A stretch of 64,000 nucleotides of DNA from Dromiciops gliroides (Eukaryota; Chordata; Mammalia; Microbiotheria; Microbiotheriidae): assembly GCF_019393635.1 (NCBI RefSeq), contig NC_057861.1, forward strand, positions 192,898,026 through 192,962,025, written 5' to 3'. Position 1 is the first letter of the stretch. The number at the start of each line of letters is the position of its first letter. Of this stretch, positions 22,843 through 34,740 are shown one piece after another. The translations under genes and the position numbers were made by a program. Under the pieces are notes generated by a model. That model was not told the DNA's origin and searched no databases. It saw only the letters and a list, made by a program, of their open reading frames with translations.

Positions 22843-24388
22843 AAAGGAGGGGTTCATCTTCTTAGAAATCCTATAGCTTTTAGAGACCTAAGTCATATCT
22901 TACCATGATTAAGGTAATGAAAAATGGATATTCTTTCTACAGGGCCAGCTTTGAGGTAGATTTTAGGGGAAGAAAGAAGACAAAGTGTGTCTATTTGGCC
23001 ATCAAGTAGCTTAGTTTAGGGTTTTGGTTGTTTGGAACCTGTAATTTCACTGGAATAGGGAAATTCTAGCAAACTTGAACCCAGTTCTTCCTGTGTCAGA
23101 TCAGTTCTAGCCACCATGCATGCTGCTTCTCGGTTTGGTCTTCACCATATTTTGTAATTTGTCTATCTGCTCAGGATAGCTGTGGAATAAGCTCAATATT
23201 TATATTTATCTTTCATGTTTTACACTTTCTCTTTTTTGTGTTCTAAACATATATAATACTTTGTTAAGGAAATGTGTACATTAAATGAAATGCCATAAAA
23301 ATAGTCTACTGGTTGAATTAATTTATGCTCACAAGGATGTATGTGTATACACACACACATATAAATATACATTTATTTAAATAATTCAGATGACCAAGAT
23401 GTTAAAACTGGAAATTAGCTACTATTCATGTGCCATAGTGCCTTTTTATGATTTTTTGTGTTATACATCCCAAAAAGTCTTATTAAAACCATTTCTGCTA
23501 TTATTTGTTGATTATGATTCCCAGTTTCTAAGCAAAACTATCCTTCCAATCACTATTATCTTAAATATGGATTTTTGTTTATTTTGTTATTACTTAAAAT
23601 ATTAGAATATATCAAAGTTGGGATAAGGCTAATAGCATTTCCCTCTCAAATTTGGAATTAGAGAGAAGCTCATTTTGCAAGTTATAATTAGGGTATAAAA
23701 TAGAAATATTAAAAACATACTGAATATTATTTTATTCTGGATTGATTTTACTAGTGGTACAGAAATCAACAAAAATGTTATTATATGAATAAATCAGCAA
23801 GAATTTTCACATGCAATTAGTGAATGCCTTTTGCTTTTGTTTTTCTCCTTACATAGATTATCTCCTATTATTTTCTCTTTCACTTTCTTTACACAATCAC
23901 AACTACATGGTCTCTTAGTAGAATACCCTCTTTTACATATCTTCTCATACCTACTCTGGTTGACTCATTATCCAAATACCATCACAAAATTTTCACATAT
24001 AGAACTTGTCTTGCACATATACATATATGTACATATTTCCTTACAAAGCTATCCATTTTGACACACATACACATATAATTTCATTCATGTAGTTCATTCT
24101 CTCTGGTGTGGATCTACCCTAATAACTTTGTGATTGATAAAAGAAGTTAGGGAATAAAAGAGATTCATTGGGCTTTTTGGAATGCTAAGTTAGGTATAGG
24201 TGAGGAAAAAGGATTTGATTAGAGGACAGAGATGTTCCAATGTGGGTATGAAGGATGAATTACAAAACAAAAAACTGACAAATCCAATTCCTGGAGCTGA
24301 CTCCTCTCATAGTTGAGGACGGCTCTGGCTAAAGGCAGAAAATGGTACAGAGCAAATTTCTACTTCTCTCCCTTCTACTATTCTTGAA
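22843..24388. other. ATP9B intron, no recognised feature
   Basis: 1.5 kb of AT-rich intron without a recognised repeat, apart from short runs of ACAC/ATAC near 23340 and 24020. Confidence 0.4.
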
Positions 24389-24405
24389 GAACCTTAGTCT
24401 TTTGG

Positions 24406-24556
24406 TTTTGTTTTTTTTTAGTGAGGCAATTGGGGTTAAGTGACTTGCCCAGGGTCACACAGCTAGTAAGTGTTAAGTGTCTGAGGCCGGATTTGAACTC
24501 AGGAACTCCTGAATCCAGGGCCTGTGCTTTATCCACTGTGCCACCTAGCTGCCCCT
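24406..24556 (-). repeat. WSINE1-like SINE
   Basis: Antisense; perfect 17-bp duplication gaaccttagtcttttgg at 24389-24405 and 24557-24573. Confidence 0.94.
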
Positions 24557-24621
24557 GAACCTTAGTCTTTTGGAAAAAAGAAAAGACCCAAGGGATGACT
24601 TTATGATTGCAAAAAAGGTAG

Positions 24622-25918
24622 TGTAGAATATTCATCCCTTACTTATGTAGAGATTTATTTTGATTTCGGGACCCTACCTTTAGGCTGAGATTAGAAAGCC
24701 TTAGGCCCTCAGGGTCTCTTCTGTGTGGGAGGTGCTGGTGCCCCTCACCCTCTGCTTCAGCTGAGCCAAAAAGCCCCATGGGCTGTATAAGACGCCAGGT
24801 CAGACAGCTGGGGGGAAAAAGCCCCCAGCTCCCTCCGACCTGAGCGGAGGTATCTGAGAGATCCTGGGCTTGTCCAGGCTGGGCTCTGGCCTAGCCTGTG
24901 CTGAGGCACGTGAGGCTCAAGTGCACCCCGCCCCCCCCACCAGCCGCAGCTCTGGCTGGCGGATTAGCTTGGTCTGTGGGGGCGCAGGAAGCCCCGAGAT
25001 TTGAGTGGAGATAAGAAAGATATATATAGACCTGGGGGTGAGACTCAAGGAGGACTGAGAGGTGGAGAAGAGGTCAAGGGGGCTTCTGATGAGATTAGAA
25101 AGGTTGGAGATAGAGAGACAGGAGGATTGGGGGTGGCTGACAAGATGGCAAAGGTTGGAGAAGACAGATAGACAGACAAACAAGGTGCTACAAGGACACG
25201 GGAGAAGACGAGAAGGACTAGGAGCAGGGAAAAGAGAGGCCGAAGGGCAGACTGACGGAGCAGACAGACAGAAGGTCGGTGAGAGAAAAACGCAGGGGTT
25301 CAGTGGTAGCCGTAAGGAGAGGAAAGTTAGAAGTAGGGGGATTTACAAAGTGAAAGGGGCTCAGAGTTAGAATAAAGGACCTGAGTGGGGGCAGCTAGGT
25401 GGCGCAGTGGATAAAACACCGGCCCTGGATTCAGGAGTTCCTGAGTTCAAATCCGACCTCAGACACTTGACACTTACTAGCTGTGTGACCTTGGGCAAGT
25501 CACTTAACCCCCACTGCCCAGAAAAAACAAAAACAGAAACAGAAACAAAAACAAACAAAAAGAATAAAGGACCTGAGTGCCCTGAGGCAAGAGGCGGCTA
25601 AGGCCCTTATTGTACTGAAAAAGTTCCAGGGGCAGCAGGTGAAAGCACCTGGGAACACAGTCAAGTTGTACATTTTATTTCCCTGTATTCTTAATTTTCA
25701 ATAGTATCTCATAAATAAAATCTGCTTTGATTATTTAGTTAAGAGGCTTCTTAATCTTTTGCTTATCAATTTGGGAGTGGAGCAGTGTGGTGGAACTTTA
25801 TAAACGGCCCACATCAAATTAAATGTGGTCAGATAGTCAAATAGTTAAAAATCCCCAGATTAGTCCTTCAGTCAGATTAGCCCCCAAATTAGCCCCAGCT
25901 AGCTAAAATATTTCTACA
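24622..25918 (+). mobile_element. Long LTR-like fossil with nested SINE
   Basis: About 1.1 kb after removing the SINE. Ends are inverse of each other (tgtagaatatt at the start, aatatttctaca at the end), with a TATA-like box (atatatatagacc, near 25020) and a late AATAAA (cataaataaaatctgc) in the expected order. Much more GC-rich than its surroundings. No internal retroviral region. No convincing target duplication; degraded. Confidence 0.5.
25388..25561 (+). repeat. WSINE1-like SINE inserted in the LTR-like element
   Basis: Sense copy with an (AACAAA)n tail and a perfect 18-bp duplication gaataaaggacctgagtg at 25370-25387 and 25562-25579. It is therefore younger than the LTR-like element. Confidence 0.95.
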
Positions 25919-25983
25919 CTTAGATAGTAGTAGAAGTAGATGCAAGTAGTAGAAGTGAATGCAAGAGAAACTAGCTCAAAGGA

Positions 25984-26487
25984 GGATTTCAGAGAAACCT
26001 GGAAGGACTTACATGAACTAATGCTGAGTGAGATGAGCAGAACCAGGAGAACACTGTACACAGGAACAGCAACATTGTGGGATGATCAACTGTGATAGAC
26101 TTGGCTCTTCTCAGGAGTGCAATGATCCAAAACAATTTCAAATAATTCATGATAGAAAATGTTCTCCACATCCAGAAAAAAGAACTGTGGATTCTGAATG
26201 CAGATTGAACCATACGGTTTCTACTCTTTGGCTGTTTTTATTATTTTTAAAAAAATTTTTTGAGGTTTTCCCCTTGTGTTCTGATTCTTCTTTCACAATA
26301 TGACTAATGCAGAAATAGGTTTAATGTGATTGTACATATATAGACTATATCAGATTGCTTTCTGCCTTGGGAAGGGAGAAGGGAAGGGAGGGTGGGAGAA
26401 AAATTTGGAATTAAAAATCCTATGAAAACAAATATTGAAAACTATCTTTACATGTAACTGGAAAATAATAAAATATTTTTTTTAAAA
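25984..26487 (+). mobile_element. L1 3'-end fragment
   Basis: Sense copy: gaaacctggaaggacttaca, gagatgagcagaaccaggag, ttgaggttttccccttgtgt and a final aaaataataaaat. Flanks agagaaactagctcaaag and agagaagttggctcaaga may be the decayed duplication. Confidence 0.85.
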
Positions 26488-26559
26488 AGAGAAGTTGGCT
26501 CAAGAAAAATAAATTTCCCCCAAATAAAAACACAAGTGATTATTAAAGAAAAAGGAGAA

Positions 26560-27340
26560 CTATATAAAGACATTGGTTAAATGGAATCTGTCAACTAGTT
26601 CATAATTCAAAAAGATATTTGCAGAAAAGAAAGGAAAAAGGAAGTTGAATGAAGACATCTGGTACAATCAAAGCAAGCTGAGGCTTGTGATGATTACAAA
26701 AGATAACAAAGCTGCCCCACATCTCATTGCCACCCCCTCCCTCCCCCAAAGCTGTGTTGAGGGGAAGAGGCAAATAAAAGAAAGGCTGGATGCGATGGAT
26801 AGGAAGACACTAATGAACAGTGGAGAAAAGTTGGAAATACAACCTATATACCTCTCTACCAAGGATGATGCTTTTCAAAATGAAAAAGATAGAAACAAAA
26901 TGGCTAATAGAATACTGAAATAAAGATAATGAGGTAATGGAATGAAAGCAACTAGTTATCCCCAGTAAATTAATATTGTCAGGTCTGGATAATATATATC
27001 CCAAGATACAGAAAGAACTTATGATTATCCCCGATAAAGTACCATAGCTAATCTTTGAAAAATTAAGGTCAACAGAGGTGCCAATAGACTACTGCTCTGC
27101 GAAGACATAAAGGTTATTCAGTTTAGATATCAGTATAGATAAAAGGGTGGGGGGGGCGGGCAGATAGCATTGAATATTAGGAAGATATGCTATGTAAGGA
27201 AATTCAGGAACCAGAGATGAATTCAGGCTTGGAGTAAAGGAAAACCTCCTAACATTTAGAGCTATCCAACAGCAAGATGATGGAAGTATTGGGGTCTCCC
27301 TCACTGAAAGTCTTTAAGAAAAGGCAATAGGACCACTGAT
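26560..27340 (+). mobile_element. L3/CR1-like LINE remnant
   Basis: The 3' part (27215-27330) reads tggagtaaaggaaaacctcc, taacatttagagctatccaa and tcactgaaagtctttaag, a standard L3/CR1 end. An earlier stretch (aatattgtcaggtctggata to taatctttgaaaaattaagg) may be the same element. The internal assignment is weak. Confidence 0.5.
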
Positions 27341-27379
27341 GACACATCCTTTTCTAAACCTATAACTCACTGAAAATAT

Positions 27380-27920
27380 GCTTATTTTCCTCCATACTCA
27401 CAGTCACTAAGAGCTTTTCTAGCGCCCTTGGAATGACCTAAAACTTTAGTTCCTTAGCAACAGCGACATTCTATGACTTTCAGCCATAGCATCATTGAAG
27501 AATGTGATGTTAAAAATATGGGCGGGCCTTTCTTTCAGGAAGAGACTTGGGGTCATTAAAAGCATTGAATAATTTCTTAAATGCAAACCAGATGGCTTGG
27601 CTTCTCCTATTTAATTCGGATCCACTTTCACTTTCAATTAGGAATGTCTGTCCCAGACATTTGTACTGTTGGACCAGCTTTATGGCATGTTTATCCAGCT
27701 GCGTATCACAGCCTGGGAAATGGAGATTCTTCATTTGCTCTCTCTGTGTGTGTGTGTGTGTGTGGTTTTTCCCCTGTGTGGGTATTTAGGCCAAGTTCTT
27801 TTGAGTGATTGTGCGTCTCATTTTGGAAGCTTTGCGATGTACTGGCACTTGACACAATTGGCATAATGTCATCCACAAACAAACAAGAATATTTAGAGGA
27901 CTGCACCATTTATAAGGAAT
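27380..27920 (-). mobile_element. RTE-clade LINE reverse-transcriptase fragment
   Basis: The open frame at 27510-27734 reads YKCLGQTFLIESESGSELNR then RRSQAIWFAFKKLFNAFNDP. This matches the RTE/BovB motif of the type YxYLGQ...ELNRRxRAxWAAF near the end of the RT domain. Downstream DNA on the minus strand (27410-27460) gives VIPRALEKLLVTVSMEEN, like the family's RAMERxMLGVSL. Old and broken by shifts. A (GT)n run lies at 27746-27764. Confidence 0.7.
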
Positions 27921-27940
27921 CCCTTTTCCATTTGGACTGA

Positions 27941-28446
27941 AAGACACAGAATCTTGGAGCTGAAAGTGACCCCATGGGCTACCTCATCCAACCTGTACCT
28001 GTACCAGAACCAGAATCCCTTCAACAAATCTGACATGTGGCTATTTAGCTTTTTGCTTAAAGACTTTTAAGGAAGGAGAACCTGCTCTTCCTGGAGGCAG
28101 TCATTCTGCTTGTGAATAGCTCTAATTGTTTCCCTTATTTCTAAATTTAATTGTGTGCATATGTAACTTTTATCCATTGCTTCTAGTTTTGCCCTTTCCA
28201 GCTAAGCAGAACAAATCTCTTTTTTCCACTGTACAACAATCTCTAACCACTTGAAAGAAGCTATAAGGTGTCCTCCCGGGTCTTCTCTTCTCTGGGCTAA
28301 ACGGCCTCAGTTCCTTTAACCAATACTGACTTACACGGCATAAATTTGAGACTCCACAGTCTTCCTAAAATTTGGTATCTAGAATTAAATACAACCTGGT
28401 AGATAGGGTTTCACTGAGGTATAGGACTCAGTACAACAGTATTTTC
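27941..28446 (-). mobile_element. L3/CR1 element, first half (split by L1)
   Basis: Antisense L3/CR1: ttctcttctctgggctaaac, ggcctcagttcctttaacc, gtcttcctaaaatttggtat and ctagaattaaatacaacctg. It continues at 29245. Confidence 0.8.
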
Positions 28447-29228
28447 TTTTTTTTTCTTGTTATAATAAATATTTTTATTTATAGTTTTGGGTTTCAATTT
28501 TTATCCCTCTTTCTCTCCCTCCCCTTCTCCTCCCTGAGGCAGCAAACAATCAGATATGGGTTATACATGTATGACGTATGATTATGTAAAACATCACCAT
28601 ATTTGTCATTTTGTACAAGAAAACTTTTTGATTAAAAGAAAAAAAATGAAAGAAAGTGAAAAATAGCATGCTTCAGTCTGTTCCATCAATATCAGTTCTT
28701 TCTTTGAAAGTGGATAGTATGTTTCATCAGTAGTCCTTTGAAATTGTCTTGGATCATTGTATTGTTGAGAAAAGTCAAGTCATTCACAGTTCTTTATCAT
28801 CTGTGCACAATGTTCTCTTGGTTCTGCTCACTTCGCTATACATCATTCATGCATGTCTTTCCATACTTTTCTGAAGTCATCTTGCTTGTCATTTCATATA
28901 GCACAATAATATTCCATCACCATCATATACCACAGTTTAGCCATTCCCCAATTGATGGGCATTGCTTTGGTTTCCAATTTTTAGCCACCACAAAAGAGCT
29001 GCTAAATATTATTTTATAAATAGGTCTTTTTCTCTTTTTGGGGATGTCTTTGGGATATAAACCAGCAGTAGTATTGCTGGATCAAAGGGTATGCAAAGTT
29101 CTATAGCCTTTTGGGCATAGTTCCAAATTGTTCTTCAGAATGGTTAGATCTTTGCACACCTCCACCAACAGTGGATTAGTGTCCCAGCTTTCCCACATCC
29201 CCTCCAACATGCAAAATTTTGCATTTTT
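28447..29228 (-). mobile_element. 5'-truncated L1 inserted in an L3/CR1 element
   Basis: The minus strand runs from ORF2 C-terminal sequence (ccctttgatccagcaatact, ccaattgatgggcattgc complement) to a 3' A-rich tail. Perfect 16-bp duplication gtacaacagtattttc at 28431-28446 and 29229-29244. Confidence 0.93.
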
Positions 29229-29244
29229 GTACAACAGTATTTTC

Positions 29245-29450
29245 GCAATACTAATACTAGATGCTGCATTTCTTTTATTGCAGCCTAGGTTTCTTTGCTG
29301 CCTCATCATGCTGATTCATATCAAGTTAACCATCCATAAAAACCCCTAGATAATTTTTTCGGCAAACTGCCGCCTAGTTCTGCTGCTTTCACCTTCTATG
29401 TACTTATGAAGATTTTTTGAATCCAATGGTAAGACATTTTTCAGACAGAG
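29245..29450 (-). mobile_element. L3/CR1 element, second half
   Basis: Continues the L3/CR1 order: tgcagcctaggtttctttgc, gctgattcatatcaagttaa and ataaaaacccctagataatt, as in the antisense family consensus I remember (describing alleles of the ...ctcatattgagcttg type). Confidence 0.75.
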
Positions 29451-30300
29451 GTCACTGAACAAAGATACCTCAGTTTTTATGACTCTTTAAGGAATTTTGC
29501 ATGATTTTAACATATGCATGGAGAACACATTTTTGGAGGTGACATTTTGCTGTACTCAACCAAATGGTTTTTTATAATCAACAAACAGATGCTGCAGAGT
29601 ATCACTTGCAAAAGATTGACTATTTTCTCATATTTTCTTCAAGAATATTCCTGATGTGGGTATAGATTGCTCTAAAAATTTTTGTATAGAAAAGTAGAAA
29701 TATGTATCAGTTGGTCTTTATTTGTATCTCTTAGTCACCATTTTTTGGGTAATAAGGTTTGAGATCTGCCCCCCTCCAAAAAAACCCTTTTGGTATACTC
29801 CCTAAAATTTGATCGAGATAAATGTTAAACTTTAGCCCAAAAATCATCTTGAGAAGTATACAGTAGAAGAAGCATGGCTTTTGAGTAGCTTGTGTGAAAA
29901 TGATCTGGGAATTTTAGAGAACTGTAGCTCAACATGAATCTCCAGTGTGATGTCTCTTTCAAAAAATTAATGCACATTTATAGAAAAGACTCCAGAACAA
30001 GGGATGAGATAATTTTGTGATATTCTGCTTGGGTCAAGAGCACATGTGGAATATCTGGAGTCACAGTTTTAGAAGAATAATAACAAATGAGAACATGTCC
30101 ATTGGAAGGACACCTGCATAATAAAGAGACTTGAAGTAGGCATGAATAATATGGAGAAGACTTAGTGTAATAAAAGTTGACTTGAAATAGCTGAAAGGCA
30201 GTTATGTGGATGAGAGATTTGCCTTATTTTGTTTATCTCCATTAATTTCAGGGAGATAAATTTTCACTTCCCAGCAATCAGAATTATTTCAAAATGGAAA
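29451..30300. other. ATP9B intron, no recognised feature
   Basis: No clear element; some L3-derived sequence may be present. Confidence 0.4.
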
Positions 30301-30309
30301 GGGATGCTT

Positions 30310-30445
30310 TGGAAGGTTTTAAATCCCCTATTTCTAGAGGTCTAAGAATAGTTTTGATGACCGCCTGTTAAGAATATAGAGGAGGCTGCTTTGTCAGGTA
30401 CAGGTTATACTAGATGGTTTTTGTGGTCCCTTCTAGCTGCCTATT
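30310..30445 (+). repeat. L3/CR1 3'-end fragment
   Basis: Sense: tgaccgcctgttaagaata, ggtacaggttatactagatg and gtggtcccttctagct. Confidence 0.7.
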
Positions 30446-30597
30446 CAATGATATGTGGATAGACCCAGATGAAGAAGGGCTGGGTAATATTGGGACATGT
30501 GGAGTGAAAGGAGAGCATGGACCTGGCAGTTAAGACTAAAAAAAAACCACCACAGCTGTCCTCTGGAGTATGGGAAGGTTGAAATAACACCTCAGAG

Positions 30598-31103
30598 GTT
30601 GCCCATCAGTTGGGGAATGGCTGATCAAGTTGTGGTATATGAATGTAATGGAATTCTATTGTGCTGCGAGAAACGATGAGCAGGAAAAGTATAGAGAAAC
30701 CTGGAAGGACTTGCATGAATTGATGATGAGTGAGATGAGCAGAACCAGAAGAACATTATACACAGTATCATCAACATTGTGTGTTAATCAACTGTGATGG
30801 ACTGGATTCTTCTGACCAATACAATGGTACAAGAGAGTTCCAGGGGACTCATGATGGAAAAGGCTCTCTAAATCCAGAATTAAAAAAAAGAACTATGGAA
30901 TATGGATGCTGATTGAACCATACTATTTCTTTTATTTTTGGTGCTGTTGTTTTTCTATTTTGAGGTTTCTCCTTAATGCTCTGATTCTTCTCTTATAGCA
31001 TGACTGATGCAGAAATATGTTTAATGTTGTTATGTACGTATATGTGTGTATATATGTATATATGTGTGTGTGTATGTATATATATATATAGATATATAGA
31101 TAT

Positions 31104-31144
<41 letters not shown>

Positions 31145-31442
31145 GATAGATATATATGACCTATATTGGATTGCCTGCTGCCTGGGGGAGGGGGGGAGGG
31201 CGGGAGAAAAATTTGAAATTGGAAACCTTATGTAAACAAATGCTGAAAGCTATCTCTACATGTGACTGGAAAATAATAAAATACCTTTTGTTTGTTTTTT
31301 GTGGGGCTATGGGGGTTAAGTGACTTGCCCAAGGTCACACAGCTAGTAAATGTCAAGTGTCTGAGGCCGGATTTGAACTCAGGTACTCCTGAATCCAGGG
31401 CCGGTGCTTTATCCAAAAATACTTTTATTTTTTTAAAAAAAA
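30598..31442 (+). mobile_element. 5'-truncated L1 3' end with nested SINE
   Basis: From gttgcccatcagttggggaa to the 3' end, with a TATA/ATAG microsatellite at 31035-31155. Decayed duplication gaaataacacctcagag (30581-30597) and gaaataacatctcagaa (31443-31459). The SINE sits in its tail. Confidence 0.9.
31290..31415 (-). repeat. WSINE1-like SINE, head-truncated
   Basis: Antisense; stops at ggtgctttatcc, lacking the first 30 or so bases of the head. Duplication aaaatacctttt (31278-31289) and aaaatactttt (31416-31426), in the L1 poly(A) region. Confidence 0.88.
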
Positions 31443-31459
31443 GAAATAACATCTCAGAA

Positions 31460-32015
31460 GTGTGGATGGAGTAGGTAGTTTTCATCTAACAATTTAGGTG
31501 TCAATAAGATCCTTAGAGCAACTTAGGATACTACATAGTATTAATGGGGTCTTAGATATAAATATAGTGCCCTATAGTCAAATACCTAAGTAAAAAATTG
31601 ATGATATAAAGAAAAACTCAAGGAGAAGCAAGCAAGAGAACAACATGGCTTTTCATGCACCTGGCAACAGATTTGGTTAGCATTCTTCCTTCAGAGCAGC
31701 TATTATGTTTTAAATGTGAAAATAACATAAACTAATTTTGGGGAGTTGGAAATTTCTTGGAAAGCAATATAATTTTTAGACATTCTATTTACAGTCAATT
31801 TATAAAAATCTTAATTCCATAAATATACTATGGCAGTGAATCATATCTCTCAAAAATAAGCTGCATGATGATATATGTCCATGTTTTATAACTTTTTGAT
31901 TGATTTCTATGATGATAAATAATTCAATACTTTATATTACAAGGTAATGATAAATAAAACTCTGCCCCCCCCCCCCACCCAAAGAAAAGACATACTAATT
32001 ATGTAGGCAACTCAC
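31460..32015. other. ATP9B intron after exon E, no recognised feature
   Basis: A C-run at 31966-31976 is the only notable item. Confidence 0.4.
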
Positions 32016-32219
32016 CAAAGTATTCATTTAGAAAAGCAAGAGAGGCCACATAGCAGCCAAGGCTGAGGAATTCAGCCACCACCATTAACCAATGCCATGT
32101 TCTTATGGTGAGGGCCACCATCAATAGTTCAGTCAGGATTAGGGCAGTGAAGGAAATGGCAACAACATGGACAAATTCAGATTCAAAAAGCACCAGTGCT
32201 CCATACATTAGAATACCAC
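32016..32219 (-). CDS. ATP9B: ATP9B coding exon E (TM7 end, TM8, TM9)
   Basis: 204 bp. Two bases finish the split glycine codon; the peptide then reads [19 protein letters not shown], followed by a helix containing [15 protein letters not shown] (TM8) and one containing [20 protein letters not shown] (TM9). It ends with one base (G) of a split codon, which can join either the 33-nt cassette (giving Gly) or the last exon directly (giving Asp). The AFLNEYF ending matches ATP9B as I remember it; ATP9A has a different sequence here. Donor G then gtgagt is strong. Confidence 0.97.
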
Positions 32220-32975
32220 CTGAAAAACAGGTTAGAAATTGCTAGCAATGATCACTTTGGACTTGGAAAGCTAACTTAATCACAATGGAAATGACAAAAC
32301 AATAGTGCAAACCTTCGATTAGAGAACATTCTCACTGATTTTTTTTTTAAAAGAACTTGAAAAATATATAAGTGCAAGAATTACTCTGGAATTTGAATTT
32401 TAAAAGCTGCACATGTAACCGAGTCAAAAAGTATGGAAAATGAAAGCTTTTAAGAATGAAAATGAAATGAAAGCTTTTAATATCTATGGGCAAAAACCTG
32501 TAACCCCATAGCAATTAGTGTAAACAATTAAACATTTCAATGTAATGTATCTGATTCGCCTATTAATTACATTTTCAACAATATCTCATTTATTTCTAGC
32601 ACAAAAGCAGTTAATGACTTCTAAGTGATTAGATAATTTAGATTTCTTAATCACTCCAGCTATCACCTTATGAAAGAAACCTACTGTGCAGGGTAGGCAA
32701 TGTGAGAAGCACTTGTAAAAATTTTCCTGGATTAGTATTTAATTAAGAACAGGTTAGTTTTTAGAGGACATGCATCAATAAAAATACCAATCCACACTGT
32801 ATTATGAAGAGGCTTGGCATACTGCTGGAATATCGATTTACGAGATAAACAGAAAGCAATATATAACAGTTGATGACATTTTAAGCTTTGGAAATTTAAC
32901 CTGGATCTGAAAACAATATTATTAATAAAAGACAAAAAAATCCTTTGGTCTAGTAAAATCAGGGACCTCACCTAC
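32220..32975. other. ATP9B intron between exons D and E
   Basis: 756 bp without recognised repeats. Acceptor side on the minus strand is cctgtttttcag. A direct near-repeat aatgaaagcttttaa occurs at about 32440 and 32465. Confidence 0.5.
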
Positions 32976-33033
32976 CTTGGTAAATACTGATTAAAACCCA
33001 TATGAGGAAGGTCTTAAATGATAACGATCGTCC
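32976..33033 (-). CDS. ATP9B: ATP9B coding exon D (start of TM7)
   Basis: 58 bp: 19 codons plus one base of a split glycine. Peptide GRSLSFKTFLIWVLISIYQ, the start of TM7. Too short to stand out as an open reading frame; recognised by phase continuity with both neighbours and by the ATP9 sequence. Acceptor ctag then GGACGA; donor G then gtaggt. Only 756 bp separate it from the next exon. Confidence 0.95.
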
Positions 33034-33570
33034 CTAGAAAAAATAATAGGAAAGCCAGGTTACTTAAATGTATAGTAGAAAAATCGGGTTGATTCATGGA
33101 TTTTCAAAATAGTTAGACACAAGGGACACATCTATCTAAAATGTGTAGGTTCAGAAGCAAAACAACAAAAAAATCAACATACATAAACTTTATAACTGGG
33201 GTTTTTAGTCAACAAGTGAAAAAAAAAGCCTTCCCCAGGGACCAAACAACTTGATATATTTGTATTCTTATAGTATAATTTCAAAGATGCTTGATGGTCC
33301 CCCTGGATGAATCAGCAGTGGCTCTGAATGCTTTAATTTTAAAATTCTTTGTTCCCATATGATTAAACAGCATGTGATATATAAATAAACATTTAAATGC
33401 ACTAGGGGAGTATTCTATGGTGAATCTTTCCCTCAGGTGATTAATTCTTTTATAATGTGAATCTTCTTTTGTAAATAAGATTTTTACATACTAGACTTTT
33501 AAAAAGTGGGATATAACTGTACCAGTATTTTTATAAAGACCAGAGCTTCTGTCTCTTCAATGAAGCTAGT
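33034..33570. other. ATP9B intron, no recognised feature
   Basis: Nothing recognised; a (CA)n run follows at 33573-33595. Confidence 0.4.
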
Positions 33571-33572
33571 TA

Positions 33573-33595
33573 CACACACACACACACACACACAC
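33573..33595. repeat. (CA)n microsatellite
   Basis: About 11 units. Confidence 0.9.
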
Positions 33596-33694
33596 CCCAC
33601 TCTCTCTACACATGCATACACACATATTGAAACAGAATATATATTGCATATGTATAATATGCTAACAATACAGATAACACTTACATCATGCCTT

Positions 33695-33844
33695 TTTTTT
33701 TTTTTTTTAGTGAGGCAATTGGGGTTAAGTGACTTGCCCAGGGTCACACAGCTAGTAAGTGTTAAGTGTCTGAGGCCGGATTTGAACTCAGGTACTCCCA
33801 CCTCCAGGGCTGGTGCTCTATCCACTGCGCCACCCAGCTGCCCC
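33695..33844 (-). repeat. WSINE1-like SINE
   Basis: Antisense; duplication acatcatgcctt (33683-33694) and acatcatgtctt (33845-33856). Confidence 0.92.
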
Positions 33845-33879
33845 ACATCATGTCTTCTTAACTGTGGGTCTTGAGTTCC

Positions 33880-34740
33880 CGGAGACAGTGTCCTAGGGCC
33901 CTTACTTTCCTTCTCTATACTCTCGGTGAGCCTTTCAGCTCTGTACAGATGACACAGTTTTACTCTCTATATTCAGCCTTAGGCTCTTTCCTGAGTATCA
34001 GTCACATATCATCAATTGCATGTTGGTCATTTCAAATTGAACGTCCTGGATAGATCTCAAACTCAGTATGTACAAAATTAAACTCATTGCCCTCTTCCTC
34101 AAACCTACTCATCTCCTAACCTTCACCATTTCTACTGAATGTACCATCAATTTCTGTGACCTTGGCATTATTCTTGACTCTTTTCTCTCCTCTCACCCCA
34201 TATATCCAATCCTGACAATCTTCTTTTAACCTTTATGACATCTCTCCCATCTGACTTCTCCCTATTCACAAAGCCATCTCTTTGTTAAGATTACTGCAAT
34301 GGCCTCCTAATTGGTCTCCCTACCTCAAGTCTTTCCCTACTGCACTCCATCCTACACACTGCTGCAACAGTGCTTTCACTTGAGCACAGATCTGACCATG
34401 TCCTCCCCCAACTCAGTAATGCCTCTAGGATAAAGAAAAAAAAAATTCTCTATTTAGCTTTCAGAGATTTTTACAACCTTGCCCTAATGTATCTCCAGTC
34501 TCACTGGACATTGTCCCCCCTTCACACTATAGTCCAATTGAGCTGTCTTTTTTGTTCCTCACATGGGATACTCCAATCTTCTATTTCTAATATCTGACAG
34601 TCTTCCTATCAGCCATCCCACATGCCTTGAATGCACTCCCTTCTCATCTCTGCCCTTCTTCCTTGAAGGCATAGCTCAAGAATTCTCTTCCACATGAAGC
34701 TTTTCCTGATTCCCCAACTTCTAGTGCTTTCCCTCCAAAA
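33880..34740 (+). mobile_element. L2-type LINE 3' region
   Basis: Shares order and wording with 45020-46190: gtacagatgacacagtttta, tgaccttggcattattcttg, attactgcaatggcctccta, agatctgaccatgtcctcc and cttttcctgattccccaact. Old, with no usable frame. Confidence 0.65.

Noticed and set aside
25062-25370. 102-codon basic open frame
   Set aside because: Lies within the purine-rich LTR-like element; repetitive R/K/G/E composition and no known domain.
20735-33033. Assignment to ATP9A in place of ATP9B
   Set aside because: The TM9-TM10 segment (NEYF, then [20 protein letters not shown]) and the GIGRVSFGAFL cassette match ATP9B as remembered; ATP9A differs in this part.
33506-33874. Pair of overlapping open frames of 122 and 115 codons
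   Set aside because: Both strands of a (CA)n run plus a WSINE1-like SINE; the LSDLPRVTQLVSVKCLRPDL peptide recurs in every antisense SINE copy.
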